The position numbers and the translations under genes were made by a program. This document shows positions 53,313-62,567 of a DNA stretch of 64,000 nt, one piece after another. Source of the DNA: Haloferax sulfurifontis ATCC BAA-897 (GTDB lineage: Archaea; Halobacteriota; Halobacteria; Halobacteriales; Haloferacaceae); contig NZ_AOLM01000002.1 of the NCBI RefSeq assembly GCF_000337835.1, forward strand, positions 62,001 to 126,000, read 5' to 3'. The notes beneath the pieces are model-generated. The model was given only the letters and a program-made list of their open reading frames with translations. It did no database searches and was not told the DNA's origin. Positions within the stretch are counted from its first letter, which is position 1; each line of letters opens with the position of its first letter.

Positions 53313-54353
53313 ATGCATCTGACCGAACGCTACGAGGGCCCCGTCGAGGCGATTGTCTTCGCGGAGGGGGCCTTCGGTGAGACGGCGGGGAAGACCGCAA
53401 ACGGCGTCGTCGCCCACGGCACGCTGTTCGACGTTCGCGCCGTCGTCGACTCCGAGAAGGCCGGCCGCGACGCCGCCGACGTGCTCGGAACCGACCTCGC
53501 TGAGCCGCCCGCGGTCGTCCCCTCCGTCGCGGCCGCGTTGGAGGAGGCCCCCGACGCCGAGGCGCTCGTGCTCGGCGTCGCGCCCGTCGGCGGGAGCCTC
53601 CCGCGAGACTGGGTTCCGGGCATCGAGGCCGCCATGAACGCCGGCTGTGACGTGGTCTCCGGCCTCCACGAGTTTCTCAGCGACGACCCCGAGTGGCGCG
53701 ACCGCGCCGAGAACGCCGGGGTCTCCCTCGTCGACGTTCGGAAGCCCCCCGAAGACGCCCTCCGCGTGGCCGACGGGCGCGTCGACGACTGCGACGCCGA
53801 CGTGGTGTTGACCATGGGGACCGACTGCGCCGTCGGCAAGCGGACGACCACGTTCGAACTGTATCGCGCCGCCCGCGAGGCGGGCCTCGACGCCGGCTGG
53901 GTCGCCACCGGCCAGACCGGCGTGATGATCGGTGCCGACGCCGGCGTCGTCATCGACCGCGTCCCCGCCGACTTCGTCGCGGGCGTGGTCGAAGACCTCG
54001 TCTGCACAGTAGCTGAGGACCGAGACCTCGTCTTCGTCGAGGGGCAGGCCGCGCTCTCCCACCGCGCCTACTCGGCGGTGACGCTCGGACTCCTCCACGG
54101 GTCGAACCCCGACGCGGTCGTCGTCGCCGACGAACCGGGCCGGGACTCCCGCGACGACTTCGACCGCTTCGAGGTCGAACCGCTCGCGGACGAAATCTCG
54201 CTCATCGAACACCTGTCTCCGGCGACGGTGGCCGCGGTTTCGACGTGGGGCGACGCCGAGGCGGTGACCGCCGAAACCGGCCTCCCCGCAGGCAACGTGT
54301 ACGCGGACGGCGGGACGGAGGCGCTCCTCGACGCCGTGTTGGAGGCGCTGTGA
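53313..54353 (+). CDS. dgcN: DUF1611 (DgcN-like) protein, putative D-amino-acid N-acetyltransferase
   Basis: 346 residues. N-terminal Rossmann-like domain (AIVFAEGAFGETAGKTANGV, then GVAPVGGSLPRDWVPGI), and from about residue 160 a P-loop-like domain with VVLTMGTDCAVGKRTTTFEL (GTDCAVGKRT at 169-178), followed by WVATGQTGVMIGADAGVVID and FVEGQAALSHRAYSAVTLGL. In marine bacteria DgcN N-acetylates D-glutamate and DgcA then converts the product to the L-form. The next gene is a DgcA-like epimerase overlapping by four bases, which supports that pairing. Substrate in this organism is inference. Confidence 0.75.
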   Translation: MHLTERYEGPVEAIVFAEGAFGETAGKTANGVVAHGTLFDVRAVVDSEKAGRDAADVLGTDLAEPPAVVPSVAAALEEAPDAEALVLGVAPVGGSLPRDWVPGIEAAMNAGCDVVSGLHEFLSDDPEWRDRAENAGVSLVDVRKPPEDALRVADGRVDDCDADVVLTMGTDCAVGKRTTTFELYRAAREAGLDAGWVATGQTGVMIGADAGVVIDRVPADFVAGVVEDLVCTVAEDRDLVFVEGQAALSHRAYSAVTLGLLHGSNPDAVVVADEPGRDSRDDFDRFEVEPLADEISLIEHLSPATVAAVSTWGDAEAVTAETGLPAGNVYADGGTEALLDAVLEAL

Positions 54354-55405
54354 GCGACATCGTCTCGGTCGGCGTCGAGGCGCTCGACCTGCCGCTTGTC
54401 GAACCGTTCGAAATCGCCCTCGGAACCCAGTACGAAGCGCCGAACGTCCTCGTGACCGTCGAGACCGAGTCCGGCGTCGTCGGCTACGGCGAGGGGTCGC
54501 CCGACCACTACGTCACCGGCGAGACGCAGGGCGCGACGCTCGACACGGCGAGGCACGCCCGCGACCTCCTGGTCGGCCGCGACGTGGCGGACTACCGCGC
54601 CGTCATCGAGTCGTTGCACGCGACGTACCCCGGCGCGGTGTCGGCGCTGTTCGCCCTCGAAACCGCGATTATCGACGCGTACTGCCGGGAGCGCGAGCTA
54701 CCGATGTCGGAGTTCTTCGGCGGGACGCCCGAACCGGTACGGACCGACATGTCGATACCGATTCACCCGCCGGAAGTCGCGGCCGACCGCGCGGCGGCCG
54801 CCGCCAACGCGGGCTTCGAGACCATCAAGGTGAAAGTCGGACAGCGCGTCGAGACCGACCTCGAACGACTCCGCGCCGTCGCCGAGGCCGCGCCGGACGC
54901 GACGCTCACCGTCGACGCGAATCAGGGCTGGTCCGTCTCGGAGGCCGTCCGATTCGACGACGCCGTCCACGACGCCGGCATCCCGCTTTCCCTGCTCGAA
55001 CAGCCCGTCGCCAAGACGGACGTGGCCGGACTCGCAAGCGTCAGGGACCGGACGAAAACGCCCGTCGCGGCCGACGAGACCGTGTTCACGCCCGAAGACG
55101 CCGTGCGCGTGGTCCGCGAGGACGCCGCCGACGTCATCAACGTCAAACTCGGGAAGTCGGGACTCCTCGGCGCGGCGGACATCGCCGCCATCGCCCGCGC
55201 CGCGGGCCGCGACCTGATGGTCGGCTGTATGCTGGAGAGCTCTATCGGCATCCACACCAGCGCCCACCTCGTCTCCGGCATCGGCGGCTTCTCGCACGTC
55301 GATTTGGACGCGACGCGGCTCCTCGCCGAGGACGTGGTCCCCAAGGAGACCGGCCCCGTCCACGCGCTCGACGGTCCCGGCCACGGCATCACGCCGAACG
55401 TCTGA
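54350..55405 (+). CDS. dgcA: Enolase-superfamily dipeptide/N-acyl-amino-acid epimerase (DgcA-like)
   Basis: 351 residues from GTG 54350, which overlaps the DgcN-like stop as GTGA. The muconate/mandelate-type fold shows catalytic lysines in FETIKVKVGQRVETDLERLR (K-x-K), metal ligands in VDANQGWS, LEQPV and ADETVFTPED, and the second lysine in NVKLGKSGLLGAADIAAIAR. This is the dipeptide epimerase branch (L-Ala-D/L-Glu epimerase); DgcA from D-glutamate-using bacteria belongs to the same fold. Most probably racemises N-acetyl-D-glutamate or a dipeptide. Confidence 0.82.
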   Translation: MSDIVSVGVEALDLPLVEPFEIALGTQYEAPNVLVTVETESGVVGYGEGSPDHYVTGETQGATLDTARHARDLLVGRDVADYRAVIESLHATYPGAVSALFALETAIIDAYCRERELPMSEFFGGTPEPVRTDMSIPIHPPEVAADRAAAAANAGFETIKVKVGQRVETDLERLRAVAEAAPDATLTVDANQGWSVSEAVRFDDAVHDAGIPLSLLEQPVAKTDVAGLASVRDRTKTPVAADETVFTPEDAVRVVREDAADVINVKLGKSGLLGAADIAAIARAAGRDLMVGCMLESSIGIHTSAHLVSGIGGFSHVDLDATRLLAEDVVPKETGPVHALDGPGHGITPNV

Positions 55406-55483
55406 GCACCGCTCGTTCGCCCGCGACCGATGCGCCGACCGCTTCCCGGACGCTTTTTGCCGGCGCGGGCCGCCAGTTGGGAC

Positions 55484-55747
55484 ATGGAACTCGCCGCCAT
55501 CGAGGACCTCATCGAATCGCACATCGAGGACGCCGACGCGACGGTCTCGCGGCCCCGGACGGTCGACCAGGACCACGAGGACGACCACTACGCCGCCGTC
55601 GTCGTCTCGCCCGCCTTCGAGGGGAAGTCGCTCGTCCAACAGCACCAGCTCGTTTACGACGCCCTCGGCGACCACATGACGACCGACATCCACGCGATGG
55701 AGCTGAAGACGTACACGCCCGAGGAGTACGCGGCGCGAGAGGAGTAA
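55484..55747 (+). CDS. BolA family protein
   Basis: 87 residues: [91 protein letters not shown] is the BolA signature with the conserved His. BolA proteins bind monothiol glutaredoxins in Fe-S handling or nucleic acids as regulators. ATG 55484. Followed by fumC 134 bp downstream, apparently under its own promoter. Confidence 0.88.
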   Translation: MELAAIEDLIESHIEDADATVSRPRTVDQDHEDDHYAAVVVSPAFEGKSLVQQHQLVYDALGDHMTTDIHAMELKTYTPEEYAAREE

Positions 55748-55848
55748 TCGGGCCACCGCGGTCGACGCACCGACAGACGCTAACGGACGCTGACAGACGC
55801 CGACGAGCGCCGACGGTCGCGGCTGTCAGTGAGGCGCACGGACCAATG

Positions 55849-55857
55849 GATTTTACC
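55849..55857 (+). promoter_or_regulatory. TATA element of fumC
   Basis: GGATTTTAC lies about 28-30 bp upstream of the ATG at 55882, the usual TATA-to-start distance for leaderless haloarchaeal genes, and no Shine-Dalgarno-like sequence precedes the ATG. Confidence 0.45.
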
Positions 55858-55881
55858 TCCTGCCAAAACGACCCCCGAATC

Positions 55882-57291
55882 ATGGGCGACGATGATTATC
55901 GAATCGAGCGGGACAGTCTCGGCGAGATGGAAGTGCCTGTCGACGCCTACTGGGGCGCACAGACCCAGCGGGCGGTCGAGAACTTCCCCATCTCCGGTAT
56001 CACCTTCGGGCGGCGGTTCGTCCGCGCGCTCGGCGTGGTGAAGAAGGCCGCCGCGCAGGCCAACCGCGACCTCGGCATGATTGACGAGGACGTCGCGGCC
56101 GCCATCGTCGAGGCCGCCGACGAGGTCATCGCCGGCGAGCTCGACGGCCAGTTCCCCGTCGACGTGTTCCAGACCGGCTCGGGCACCTCCTCGAACATGA
56201 ACGCCAACGAGGTCATCGCCAACCGCGCCGCGGAGATCATGGGCGAGGGCATCGGCGACCGCGTCGTCCACCCGAACGACCACGTCAACTTCGGCCAGTC
56301 CTCGAACGACGTGATTCCGACCGCTATGCACGTCGCCTCCCTCGAAGCCGTCGAGAAGGACCTGCTTCCCGCGCTGGAGACGCTCGCCGAGGCGCTCGGC
56401 GACAAGGAAGACAAGTTCGACGGCGTCGTCAAGACCGGCCGCACCCACCTGCAGGACGCCACGCCCGTCCGTCTCGGACAGGAGTTCGGCGGCTACCGCA
56501 CGCAGGTCGAAAAGGGCATCCGCCGCGTCGAGAACGTCCGCGAGCACCTCGGCGAGCTCGCGCTCGGCGGCACCGCGGTCGGCACGGGACTCAACACCCA
56601 CCCCGAGTTCCCGGCGAAGGCCGCCGAGTACATGTCCGAGGAGACCGGCGTCGAGTTCCGCGAGGCCGACAATCACTTCGAGGCGCAGGCGGCCCACGAC
56701 GCGATGAGCGAGGCCCACGGCGCGCTCCGCACGGTCGCCGGCTCCCTCAACAAAATCGCCAACGACCTCCGCCTGCTCGCGTCCGGCCCGCGCAACGGCC
56801 TCGGCGAACTCGAACAGCCCGAGAACCAGCCCGGCTCGTCCATCATGCCCGGGAAAATCAACCCGGTCGTCGCCGAGGCGGTCAATCAGGTCCACAAGCA
56901 GGTCGTCGGCAACGACGCCGCCGTCTCCGCCGGCGCGGCGGAGGGCCAAATCGACCTCAACCTCTACAAGCCCGTCCTCGCGCACAACTTCCTCGAATCG
57001 GCGAAACTGCTGGCGAACTCCTCCGAGGTGTTCGCCGAGCGGTTCGTCGCCAAGCTCGAAGCCAACGAGGAACACTGCGAGACGCGGGTCGAACAGTCGA
57101 TGGCGCTGGCGACGGCGCTCAACCCCGCAATCGGCTACGACAAGGCCTCGAAGGTCGCAAAGCAGGCGCTCGCTGAGGACAAAAGCGTCCGGCAGGTCGC
57201 CGTCGACGAGGGCTACCTCACCGAGGCGGAAGCCGACGAGGTGCTCGACCCCGAGAAGATGACCCATCGCGGCATCCTCGGCGACGACTGA
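55882..57291 (+). CDS. fumC: Class II fumarate hydratase
   Basis: 469 residues from ATG 55882 (MGDDDYRIERDSLGEMEVPV). FQTGSGTSSNMNANEVIANR, VHPNDHVNFGQSSNDVIPTA, KTGRTHLQDATPVRLGQEFG and the superfamily signature GSSIMPGKINPVV are all intact. Interconverts fumarate and malate in the TCA cycle. A longer frame from 55477 lies over bolA and is rejected. Plus-strand, single gene. Confidence 0.95.
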   Translation: MGDDDYRIERDSLGEMEVPVDAYWGAQTQRAVENFPISGITFGRRFVRALGVVKKAAAQANRDLGMIDEDVAAAIVEAADEVIAGELDGQFPVDVFQTGSGTSSNMNANEVIANRAAEIMGEGIGDRVVHPNDHVNFGQSSNDVIPTAMHVASLEAVEKDLLPALETLAEALGDKEDKFDGVVKTGRTHLQDATPVRLGQEFGGYRTQVEKGIRRVENVREHLGELALGGTAVGTGLNTHPEFPAKAAEYMSEETGVEFREADNHFEAQAAHDAMSEAHGALRTVAGSLNKIANDLRLLASGPRNGLGELEQPENQPGSSIMPGKINPVVAEAVNQVHKQVVGNDAAVSAGAAEGQIDLNLYKPVLAHNFLESAKLLANSSEVFAERFVAKLEANEEHCETRVEQSMALATALNPAIGYDKASKVAKQALAEDKSVRQVAVDEGYLTEAEADEVLDPEKMTHRGILGDD

Positions 57292-57526
57292 GCAGGCCGG
57301 AAAAGCAGTCCGCTTTTTGATACGTCGGGGCGAGCGGGCGAACCGCTCGGTTCGAGTCGCGTTCGCGTCGGTTTCGGTCCGTTCAGCCGCGGAGGCGGTT
57401 ATATTTACTCGGCTCGCGGTAGCAATCGCATCCCCGCATCGCCGTGACAGTCCGTCCCGAGTGAAGAACTGTCACGAAATATCGAAAATCGGTATTTTGA
57501 AGCTTGATTTTGACGATTATACCAGT

Positions 57527-57691
57527 ATGGCCGGACTGCAACAGCAGCGGGCCCGCGGGCGAGACATGTTGGAGTGTCGAGGTTGTGGGGCCGTATTCCC
57601 GGAGGGACGAGCGACGAACGACGGGTGGACGTACGTCTGTCCCGAGTGTGAACAGGTCGAAGGCATCGGCGAGGGGCTTCGTCGCCTCTGA
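57527..57691 (+). CDS. Micro zinc-finger protein (54 aa)
   Basis: MAGLQQQRARGRDMLECRGC then AVFPEGRATNDGWTYVCPEC: C-x2-C (LECRGCG, residues 17-20) and C-x2-C (YVCPECE, 38-41) form one zinc ribbon/finger of the haloarchaeal CPxCG-type micro-proteins. ATG 57527 lies about 25-30 bp downstream of an AT-rich block (TATTTTGAAGCTTGATTTTG, 57492-57511), so it is probably leaderless. It begins about 235 bp after fumC and ends 47 bp before gatE. Confidence 0.65.
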   Translation: MAGLQQQRARGRDMLECRGCGAVFPEGRATNDGWTYVCPECEQVEGIGEGLRRL

Positions 57692-57738
57692 CGGCAGACT
57701 GAATCCTTTTTTACTCCCCCCGAACGCAGGGAGTACCA

Positions 57739-59613
57739 ATGACCGAGTACGACTACGACTACGAGGACCTCGGCCTCGTGGCTGGGCTGGAGATTCACCA
57801 GCAACTCGACACCGAGACGAAGCTGTTCTGCGGGTGTCCGACCGACCTCCGCGAGCCAGACGAGGCGGCTCGCACGTTCTCGCGGTTCCTCCATCCGACA
57901 AAGAGCGAACTGGGCGAACTCGACGACGCCGCGCTCGAAGAGAGCCGCGTCGAACGCGAGTTCGAGTACCTCGCCTACGACTCGACCTGTCTGGTCGAAG
58001 AGGACGACGAGCCGCCGCACCGCCTCGACCACGAGGCGCGCACGGTCGCCATGCAGATCGCCGAACTGCTCGACATGAACGTCGTCGACGAGGCGCACGT
58101 CATGCGCAAGCTCGTCATCGACGGGTCGAACACCTCGGGGTTCCAGCGCTCGTCGCTCATCGCGCAGGAAGGCGAGATTGGGACCAGCGACGGGCCCGTC
58201 TCCGTCGTCGACCTCATGCTCGAAGAGGAGTCCGCCCAGCGCGTCGAAGAGCGCGACGACGGCGTCCTCTACAGCCTCGACCGCCTCGGCATCCCGCTGG
58301 TCGAAATCGGCACCGGCCCGGACATCTCCTCGCCCGAGCAGGCGCGCGAGGCGGCCCAGACCATCGGCATGCTCCTGCGTTCGACGGGTAAGGTCAAACG
58401 CGGCCTCGGCACCATCCGACAGGACGTGAACGTCTCCATCGCCGACGGCGCGCGCGTCGAAATCAAGGGCGTGCAGGCGCTCGACCAAATCGACGAAATC
58501 GTCCGCTTCGAAGTCGGCCGACAGGCGGAACTCGTCGAGATTCGCGACGAACTCCGGTCGCGTGACGCCTCCGTCGGCGACGTGGCCGACGTGACCAGCG
58601 TGTTCGAAGACTCGGACTCCGGCGTCATCCGCGGCGCGCTCGACGCCGGCGGGAAGGTCACGGCCGTTCCCCTGTACGGCTTCGACGGCCTCGTCGGCCG
58701 CGAACTCCAGCCCGACCGCCGCCTCGGCACGGAACTGTCCGACCACGCCAAGCGCCACGGCGCGGGCGGCATCTTCCACACCGACGAACTCCCGGCCTAC
58801 GGCGTCACCGAGGCCGAAGTGGAGGCGCTCCGCGACGCCGTCGACGCCGGTCCCGAGGACGCGGTCGCCATCGTCGCCGACGACCCCGAGACGGCCGACC
58901 TCGCCATCGACGCGGTCGCAGAACGCGCCGCGGTCGCCATCGAGGAAGTCCCCGAGGAGACCCGCGGTGCCAACGACGACGGCACGACCCGCTACCTCCG
59001 CCCGCTCCCCGGCGCGGCCCGGATGTACCCCGAGACGGACGTGCTCCCCGTCGACCTCGACCCGAGCGACGTGGAGACCCCCGAACTCCTGACCGAGAAG
59101 GTCGACCGCTATCAGGCCGAGTTCGGCCTCGACGCCGGCCTCGCGGAACAGGTCGCCTACGGGCGGACGATGCCGCTGTTCGAGGAGGCCGTGGACGCCG
59201 GCATCGACGCGACGTTCGCGGCGGGCCTGCTCGAATCGACGCTGACCGAACTCCGCCGCGACGACGTGGCCGTCTCCGAACTCACTGACGACCACCTGCT
59301 CGCGGTCATGCATCTCGTCGAGGACGGCAACCTCGCCAAGGAGGGCGTCAACGACGTGCTCTCGACCATCGCCGAGGACCCGAGCCTCACGGCCGAGGAG
59401 GCCGTCGAGGAGGCCGGCCTCTCCGGCGTCTCCGAAGACGAGGTCCGCGAGGCCATCGCCGAGGTCGTCGAGCGCAACGCCGACCAGGTCGAACAACAGG
59501 GCATGGGCGCGTTCTCGGCGCTCATGGGCGAGGCGATGGGCGCGCTCCGCGGCAAGGCCGACGGCGGCGTCGTCAGCGACGTGCTCCGCGAGGAGATTCA
59601 AAAGCGCGCCTGA
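57739..59613 (+). CDS. gatE: Glutamyl-tRNA(Gln) amidotransferase subunit E
   Basis: 624 residues. DLGLVAGLEIHQQLDTETKL, FLHPTKSELGELDDAALEES, RKLVIDGSNTSGFQRSSLIA, EIGTSDGPVSVVDLMLEEES, and LGTIRQDVNVSIADGARVEI match archaeal GatE, including the AspRS-like insert region and the C-terminal GatB/YqeY tail (YGRTMPLFEEAVDAGIDATF). With GatD (not in this window) it converts Glu-tRNA(Gln) to Gln-tRNA(Gln), an exclusively archaeal route. ATG 57739 follows a TATA-like TTTTTTACTC stretch by about 28 bp. Confidence 0.95.
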   Translation: MTEYDYDYEDLGLVAGLEIHQQLDTETKLFCGCPTDLREPDEAARTFSRFLHPTKSELGELDDAALEESRVEREFEYLAYDSTCLVEEDDEPPHRLDHEARTVAMQIAELLDMNVVDEAHVMRKLVIDGSNTSGFQRSSLIAQEGEIGTSDGPVSVVDLMLEEESAQRVEERDDGVLYSLDRLGIPLVEIGTGPDISSPEQAREAAQTIGMLLRSTGKVKRGLGTIRQDVNVSIADGARVEIKGVQALDQIDEIVRFEVGRQAELVEIRDELRSRDASVGDVADVTSVFEDSDSGVIRGALDAGGKVTAVPLYGFDGLVGRELQPDRRLGTELSDHAKRHGAGGIFHTDELPAYGVTEAEVEALRDAVDAGPEDAVAIVADDPETADLAIDAVAERAAVAIEEVPEETRGANDDGTTRYLRPLPGAARMYPETDVLPVDLDPSDVETPELLTEKVDRYQAEFGLDAGLAEQVAYGRTMPLFEEAVDAGIDATFAAGLLESTLTELRRDDVAVSELTDDHLLAVMHLVEDGNLAKEGVNDVLSTIAEDPSLTAEEAVEEAGLSGVSEDEVREAIAEVVERNADQVEQQGMGAFSALMGEAMGALRGKADGGVVSDVLREEIQKRA

Positions 59614-59652
59614 GCCAACTCTAACTGCTCTCTCCGACCGTCTTTTTCGTTC

Positions 59653-60180
59653 TCACGTCGGCGAGCGCCCGCCACCGCGGACGAACCGCCGCCAGCCCCA
59701 CCGACCCGCGAACTCGACGCCGGCCGCGACGAGGAGAAGCACCAACAGCGCCGGTCCGAAGATGAGGAACATCCCGAGCGCGTCCGTCTCGCCGCGGACG
59801 TGGAGGAACGCCCACCAGACGAGTTCCGTGACGCCGAACAGGCCGACGAGCGGCGCGACCAGCCCCCGACGGGCGAAAAGCAGGGCCGAGACGGCGACGA
59901 ACCCGGCGAGCAAGAGGAACGAGAACCCGAGGAAACCCGCCGAAGTCAGCGGGTCCTCGACGAAGCCCGAGGGAAGGGCGTCGGTGACGAGTCGCGCCGC
60001 GGCCCAGACGGCGAGCGTGGCGAGGGCGTAGCCGCCGCCGAGGAGCGCGGGCGTCAGAGACTCGCGGTCGCCCCGCGTGCGGGTCGCGTAGACGGCGCCG
60101 ACGGTCGTGAGCGCGGCGGCGACGGCGACGACGTGGGTGAGAAGCCAATCACCGAGCACCGGGTCGGGCGAGCCGGGCAT
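59653..60180 (-). CDS. Polytopic membrane protein (175 aa)
   Basis: Five hydrophobic segments: WLLTHVVAVAAALTTVGAVY, TPALLGGGYALATLAVWAAA, SAGFLGFSFLLLAGFVAVSA, LVAPLVGLFGVTELVWWAFL and GMFLIFGPALLVLLLVAAGV. The gene starts one base after the HtpX-family stop codon (60182), so both were in one transcript. No family recognised. Confidence 0.6.
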   Translation of the reverse strand: MPGSPDPVLGDWLLTHVVAVAAALTTVGAVYATRTRGDRESLTPALLGGGYALATLAVWAAARLVTDALPSGFVEDPLTSAGFLGFSFLLLAGFVAVSALLFARRGLVAPLVGLFGVTELVWWAFLHVRGETDALGMFLIFGPALLVLLLVAAGVEFAGRWGWRRFVRGGGRSPT

Positions 60181-60181
60181 C

Positions 60182-61135
60182 TCACCGCACCTCGATTCGC
60201 GTCATCGACTCGTCGGCCATCGCGGCCAGTCGCTCGACGCGCTCGTCGGTCGAGGGGTGGGTCGAAAGCAGGTCCGACACCGGGTCTTCGACCTCGACCT
60301 CGCCGTACACCCACAGCGGCGACAGGCCGAACCCCGGCCGAGCGGCCCGCTCTAACTTCCGCAGGGCCGACGCGAGCGCCATCGGCTTGCCCGTCACCTC
60401 GGCGGCCCGCGCGTCGGCGGCGAACTCCCGCTTTCGCGACTGCGACCGGACGAACACGGTGAGGCCGAAGCCGAACAGGCCGACGAACTCGTCCAGTCGG
60501 AGGCGAACCCGCCCGGCGAGCGTCTCGGGTCACGACCCCGGCCGGCCGCGCATCCACGCCGAGCCGAGGGCGACGCCCGTCGTCAGGAACGTCACCGGCG
60601 AGACGAACAGGTAGCCGACGCCGACGACCGTCTGGAGGACGCTCGCCACGAGCGACTGGACCAGCCCGTCTTTCCGTTCGAGGTGGGCGAGTTCGTGCGC
60701 CAGCAGGGCCTCGAACTCGTCGGCGTCGAGGAGGCGGAACAGCGCGGCGTCGAGGACGACCACGTCGCGGCCCATCGGGTCGAGCGCCAGCGCGTTCGGC
60801 GCCGAAAAGCGCGCGAGCTTCAGCGTCGGCGGGTCGAGGTCCATCCGCTCGGCGAGGCGGTCGCGCAGGCGGTGAACCGACGGCGACTCCGCGGGCGACA
60901 TGTCCCGCGCGTCGAGTCGGCTGAGCAGGCGCACCGTGCCGAAGCGGAAGCTCAGATAGCCGAGGACGACGGCGACGGCGACGCCGACGACGGCGGCGGT
61001 CAGGGGGTCGGGGCGGAGCCGCCAGAGCGTCACCACCGCGAACGCGCTGAGCGCGCTGAGCGAGAGGTAAAAGGCGAGGACGACGACGCCGACGGCGACC
61101 ATCGGGAGGCGAGAGCGGCGCGGGGGCGATGCCAT
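60182..61135 (-). pseudogene. HtpX-type M48 membrane metalloprotease interrupted by an in-frame TGA
   Basis: A single continuous reading frame from ATG 61135 to the stop at 60182 encodes an M48 protease, but codon 60532-60530 is TGA. Before it: two N-terminal helices (VAVGVVVLAFYLSLSALSAF), LLAHELAHLERKDGLVQSLV (HExxH zinc site) and another helix, ending WMRGRPGS. After it, in the same frame: PETLAGRVRLRLDEF, then SQSRKREFAADARAAEVTGK, containing the third zinc ligand Glu. Truncation would remove that ligand and inactivate the enzyme. A CGA-to-TGA change would restore an Arg codon. Confidence 0.8.
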
Positions 61136-61273
61136 CTCGCGTGCCGATAGGGCGTCGGACCGCAAAAGCTGTCTGGCGCGCCGGGGGAACGACCGCGCGG
61201 GCACGCGGCCGTGAGCGCCCGCCCGGACCGCCGGCATCGCTACATTCTCAACGGGGGTGGGCAAAAAGGGGAT

Positions 61274-61741
61274 ATGCAGTTTTTCGAGGATTTCGCGGTC
61301 GGCGACACCCACGAGTTCGGCGAGTACGACGTGACGCTGTCGGAGGTTCTCGAATTCGCCGAGCGGTACGACCCCCAGTGGTTCCACACCGACCCGGAGC
61401 GGGCGGAAGCCGAGTCGATGTACGGCGGCGTCATCGCCAGCGGCTGGCACACCGCGTCGATGACGATGCGCCTTTTCGTCGACGGCGTCCTCAGCGACGC
61501 CGCCTCGCTCGGCGCGAAGGGCGTCGAGGAGCTTCGGTGGTGGAAGCCGGTGTACCCGGGCGACACGCTCGTCGTCGAAAGCGAAGTGCTGGAGACGACC
61601 GTCGAGACCGACGACCGCGGGCTCGTCGAGATTCGGACGCGGACCTTCGCGGAGCGCGAGTCGGGCGAGGTCGAACTGGTCTGTTCGTTCGTGAGCGACG
61701 TGATGCTCGCCCGGCGGAACGGTACGTGGGGAAGCCCGTAG
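61274..61741 (+). CDS. MaoC-like hydratase/dehydratase
   Basis: 155 residues from ATG 61274 (MQFFEDFAVGDTHEFGEYDV). The hot-dog fold is shown by LSEVLEFAERYDPQWFHTDP (catalytic Asp and His), GGVIASGWHTASMTMRLFVD, and LRWWKPVYPGDTLVVESEVL. Hydrates enoyl-CoA-type substrates. The longer frame starting at 61211 is discarded because its first part lies over the start of the divergent HtpX gene. Convergent with trmJ, 4 bp apart. Confidence 0.88.
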   Translation: MQFFEDFAVGDTHEFGEYDVTLSEVLEFAERYDPQWFHTDPERAEAESMYGGVIASGWHTASMTMRLFVDGVLSDAASLGAKGVEELRWWKPVYPGDTLVVESEVLETTVETDDRGLVEIRTRTFAERESGEVELVCSFVSDVMLARRNGTWGSP

Positions 61742-61745
61742 GGCG

Positions 61746-62567
61746 TCAGGGTTCGGCGCCGTCGGTGTCGTCGCCGCGGTCGCCCAGTCCGTCGCCGGCG
61801 TCGCGGAAGCGGTCGGGGTCGCGGACGGCCTCGGCGGCGCGGCGGAACACGCCCGTCAGCGTCGCGGCCTCGCGCTCGGTCGGGTGGGCGCGGCCGAGCA
61901 GTCGGCGCATCATCCGCGAGGTTTTGGTGCGCTTGTGCTCGCGGTAGTCCACGGCGTCGAGCAGTTCGTCGAAAAAGCGGTAGACGACCTCGATTTCGTC
62001 TTCGGAGGCGCGCTCGCGCTCCACGTCCGGCAGTTGCGTCTCCTCGACCGTGAAGCGGCGAAGCTCGTACATGAGAATCGTCGCCGCCTGCCCGAGGTTG
62101 AGCACGGGGTATCGGTCGTCGGCGGGGATGCAACAGACCTCGTCGAGCATCGCCAGCTCCTCGTTGTCGAGGCCGGTGCCCTCGCGGCCGAACACGAGCG
62201 CGGTCTTCGTCTCCACCGACTCCAGCGAGTCGGCGATTTCGACCGGCGTCTTGAACGGATAGCGGACGTGCCGGGTGGAGTCCTCGTGGGAGACCGCGGT
62301 CGTCCCGATGGTGTGGAACTCCTCGACGACCTCCTCTAAGGTCGTCTCGGTGGCGTTCGGGAGCACGTCCTCGCGGGCGTGGCCGGCGAAGCCGTACGCC
62401 TCGCCGTCGGGGTCGAGCGGCGGCGGGTTGACGAGGCGGAGGTCGTAGATGCCGAAGTTCTTCATCGCCCGCGCGATGGTCCCGACGTTGCCGGGCGTCT
62501 CGGGTTCGACGACGACGACGACGAACTCGCGGCCCCCGTCGGCACCGGCGTCTCGGTCGCCGCTCAT
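61746..62567 (-). CDS. trmJ: tRNA (cytidine/uridine-2'-O-)-methyltransferase TrmJ
   Basis: 273 residues, SPOUT methylase. Motif 1 VVVVEPETPGNVGTIARAMK, motif 2 KTALVFGREGTGLDNEELAM, motif 3 IPADDRYPVLNLGQAATILM. A C-terminal archaeal extension of about 70 residues follows (YREHKRTKTSRMMRRLLGRA). Methylates the ribose at position 32 of tRNAs. ATG 62567 overlaps the stop of the upstream gene (62564) as ATGA, so the two are coupled. Confidence 0.92.
   Translation of the reverse strand: MSGDRDAGADGGREFVVVVVEPETPGNVGTIARAMKNFGIYDLRLVNPPPLDPDGEAYGFAGHAREDVLPNATETTLEEVVEEFHTIGTTAVSHEDSTRHVRYPFKTPVEIADSLESVETKTALVFGREGTGLDNEELAMLDEVCCIPADDRYPVLNLGQAATILMYELRRFTVEETQLPDVERERASEDEIEVVYRFFDELLDAVDYREHKRTKTSRMMRRLLGRAHPTEREAATLTGVFRRAAEAVRDPDRFRDAGDGLGDRGDDTDGAEP

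Noticed and set aside
60530..60532. TGA read as selenocysteine in the HtpX-like gene
   Set aside because: Haloarchaea lack selenocysteine machinery and the position is not a catalytic Cys; a nonsense change is the simpler reading.
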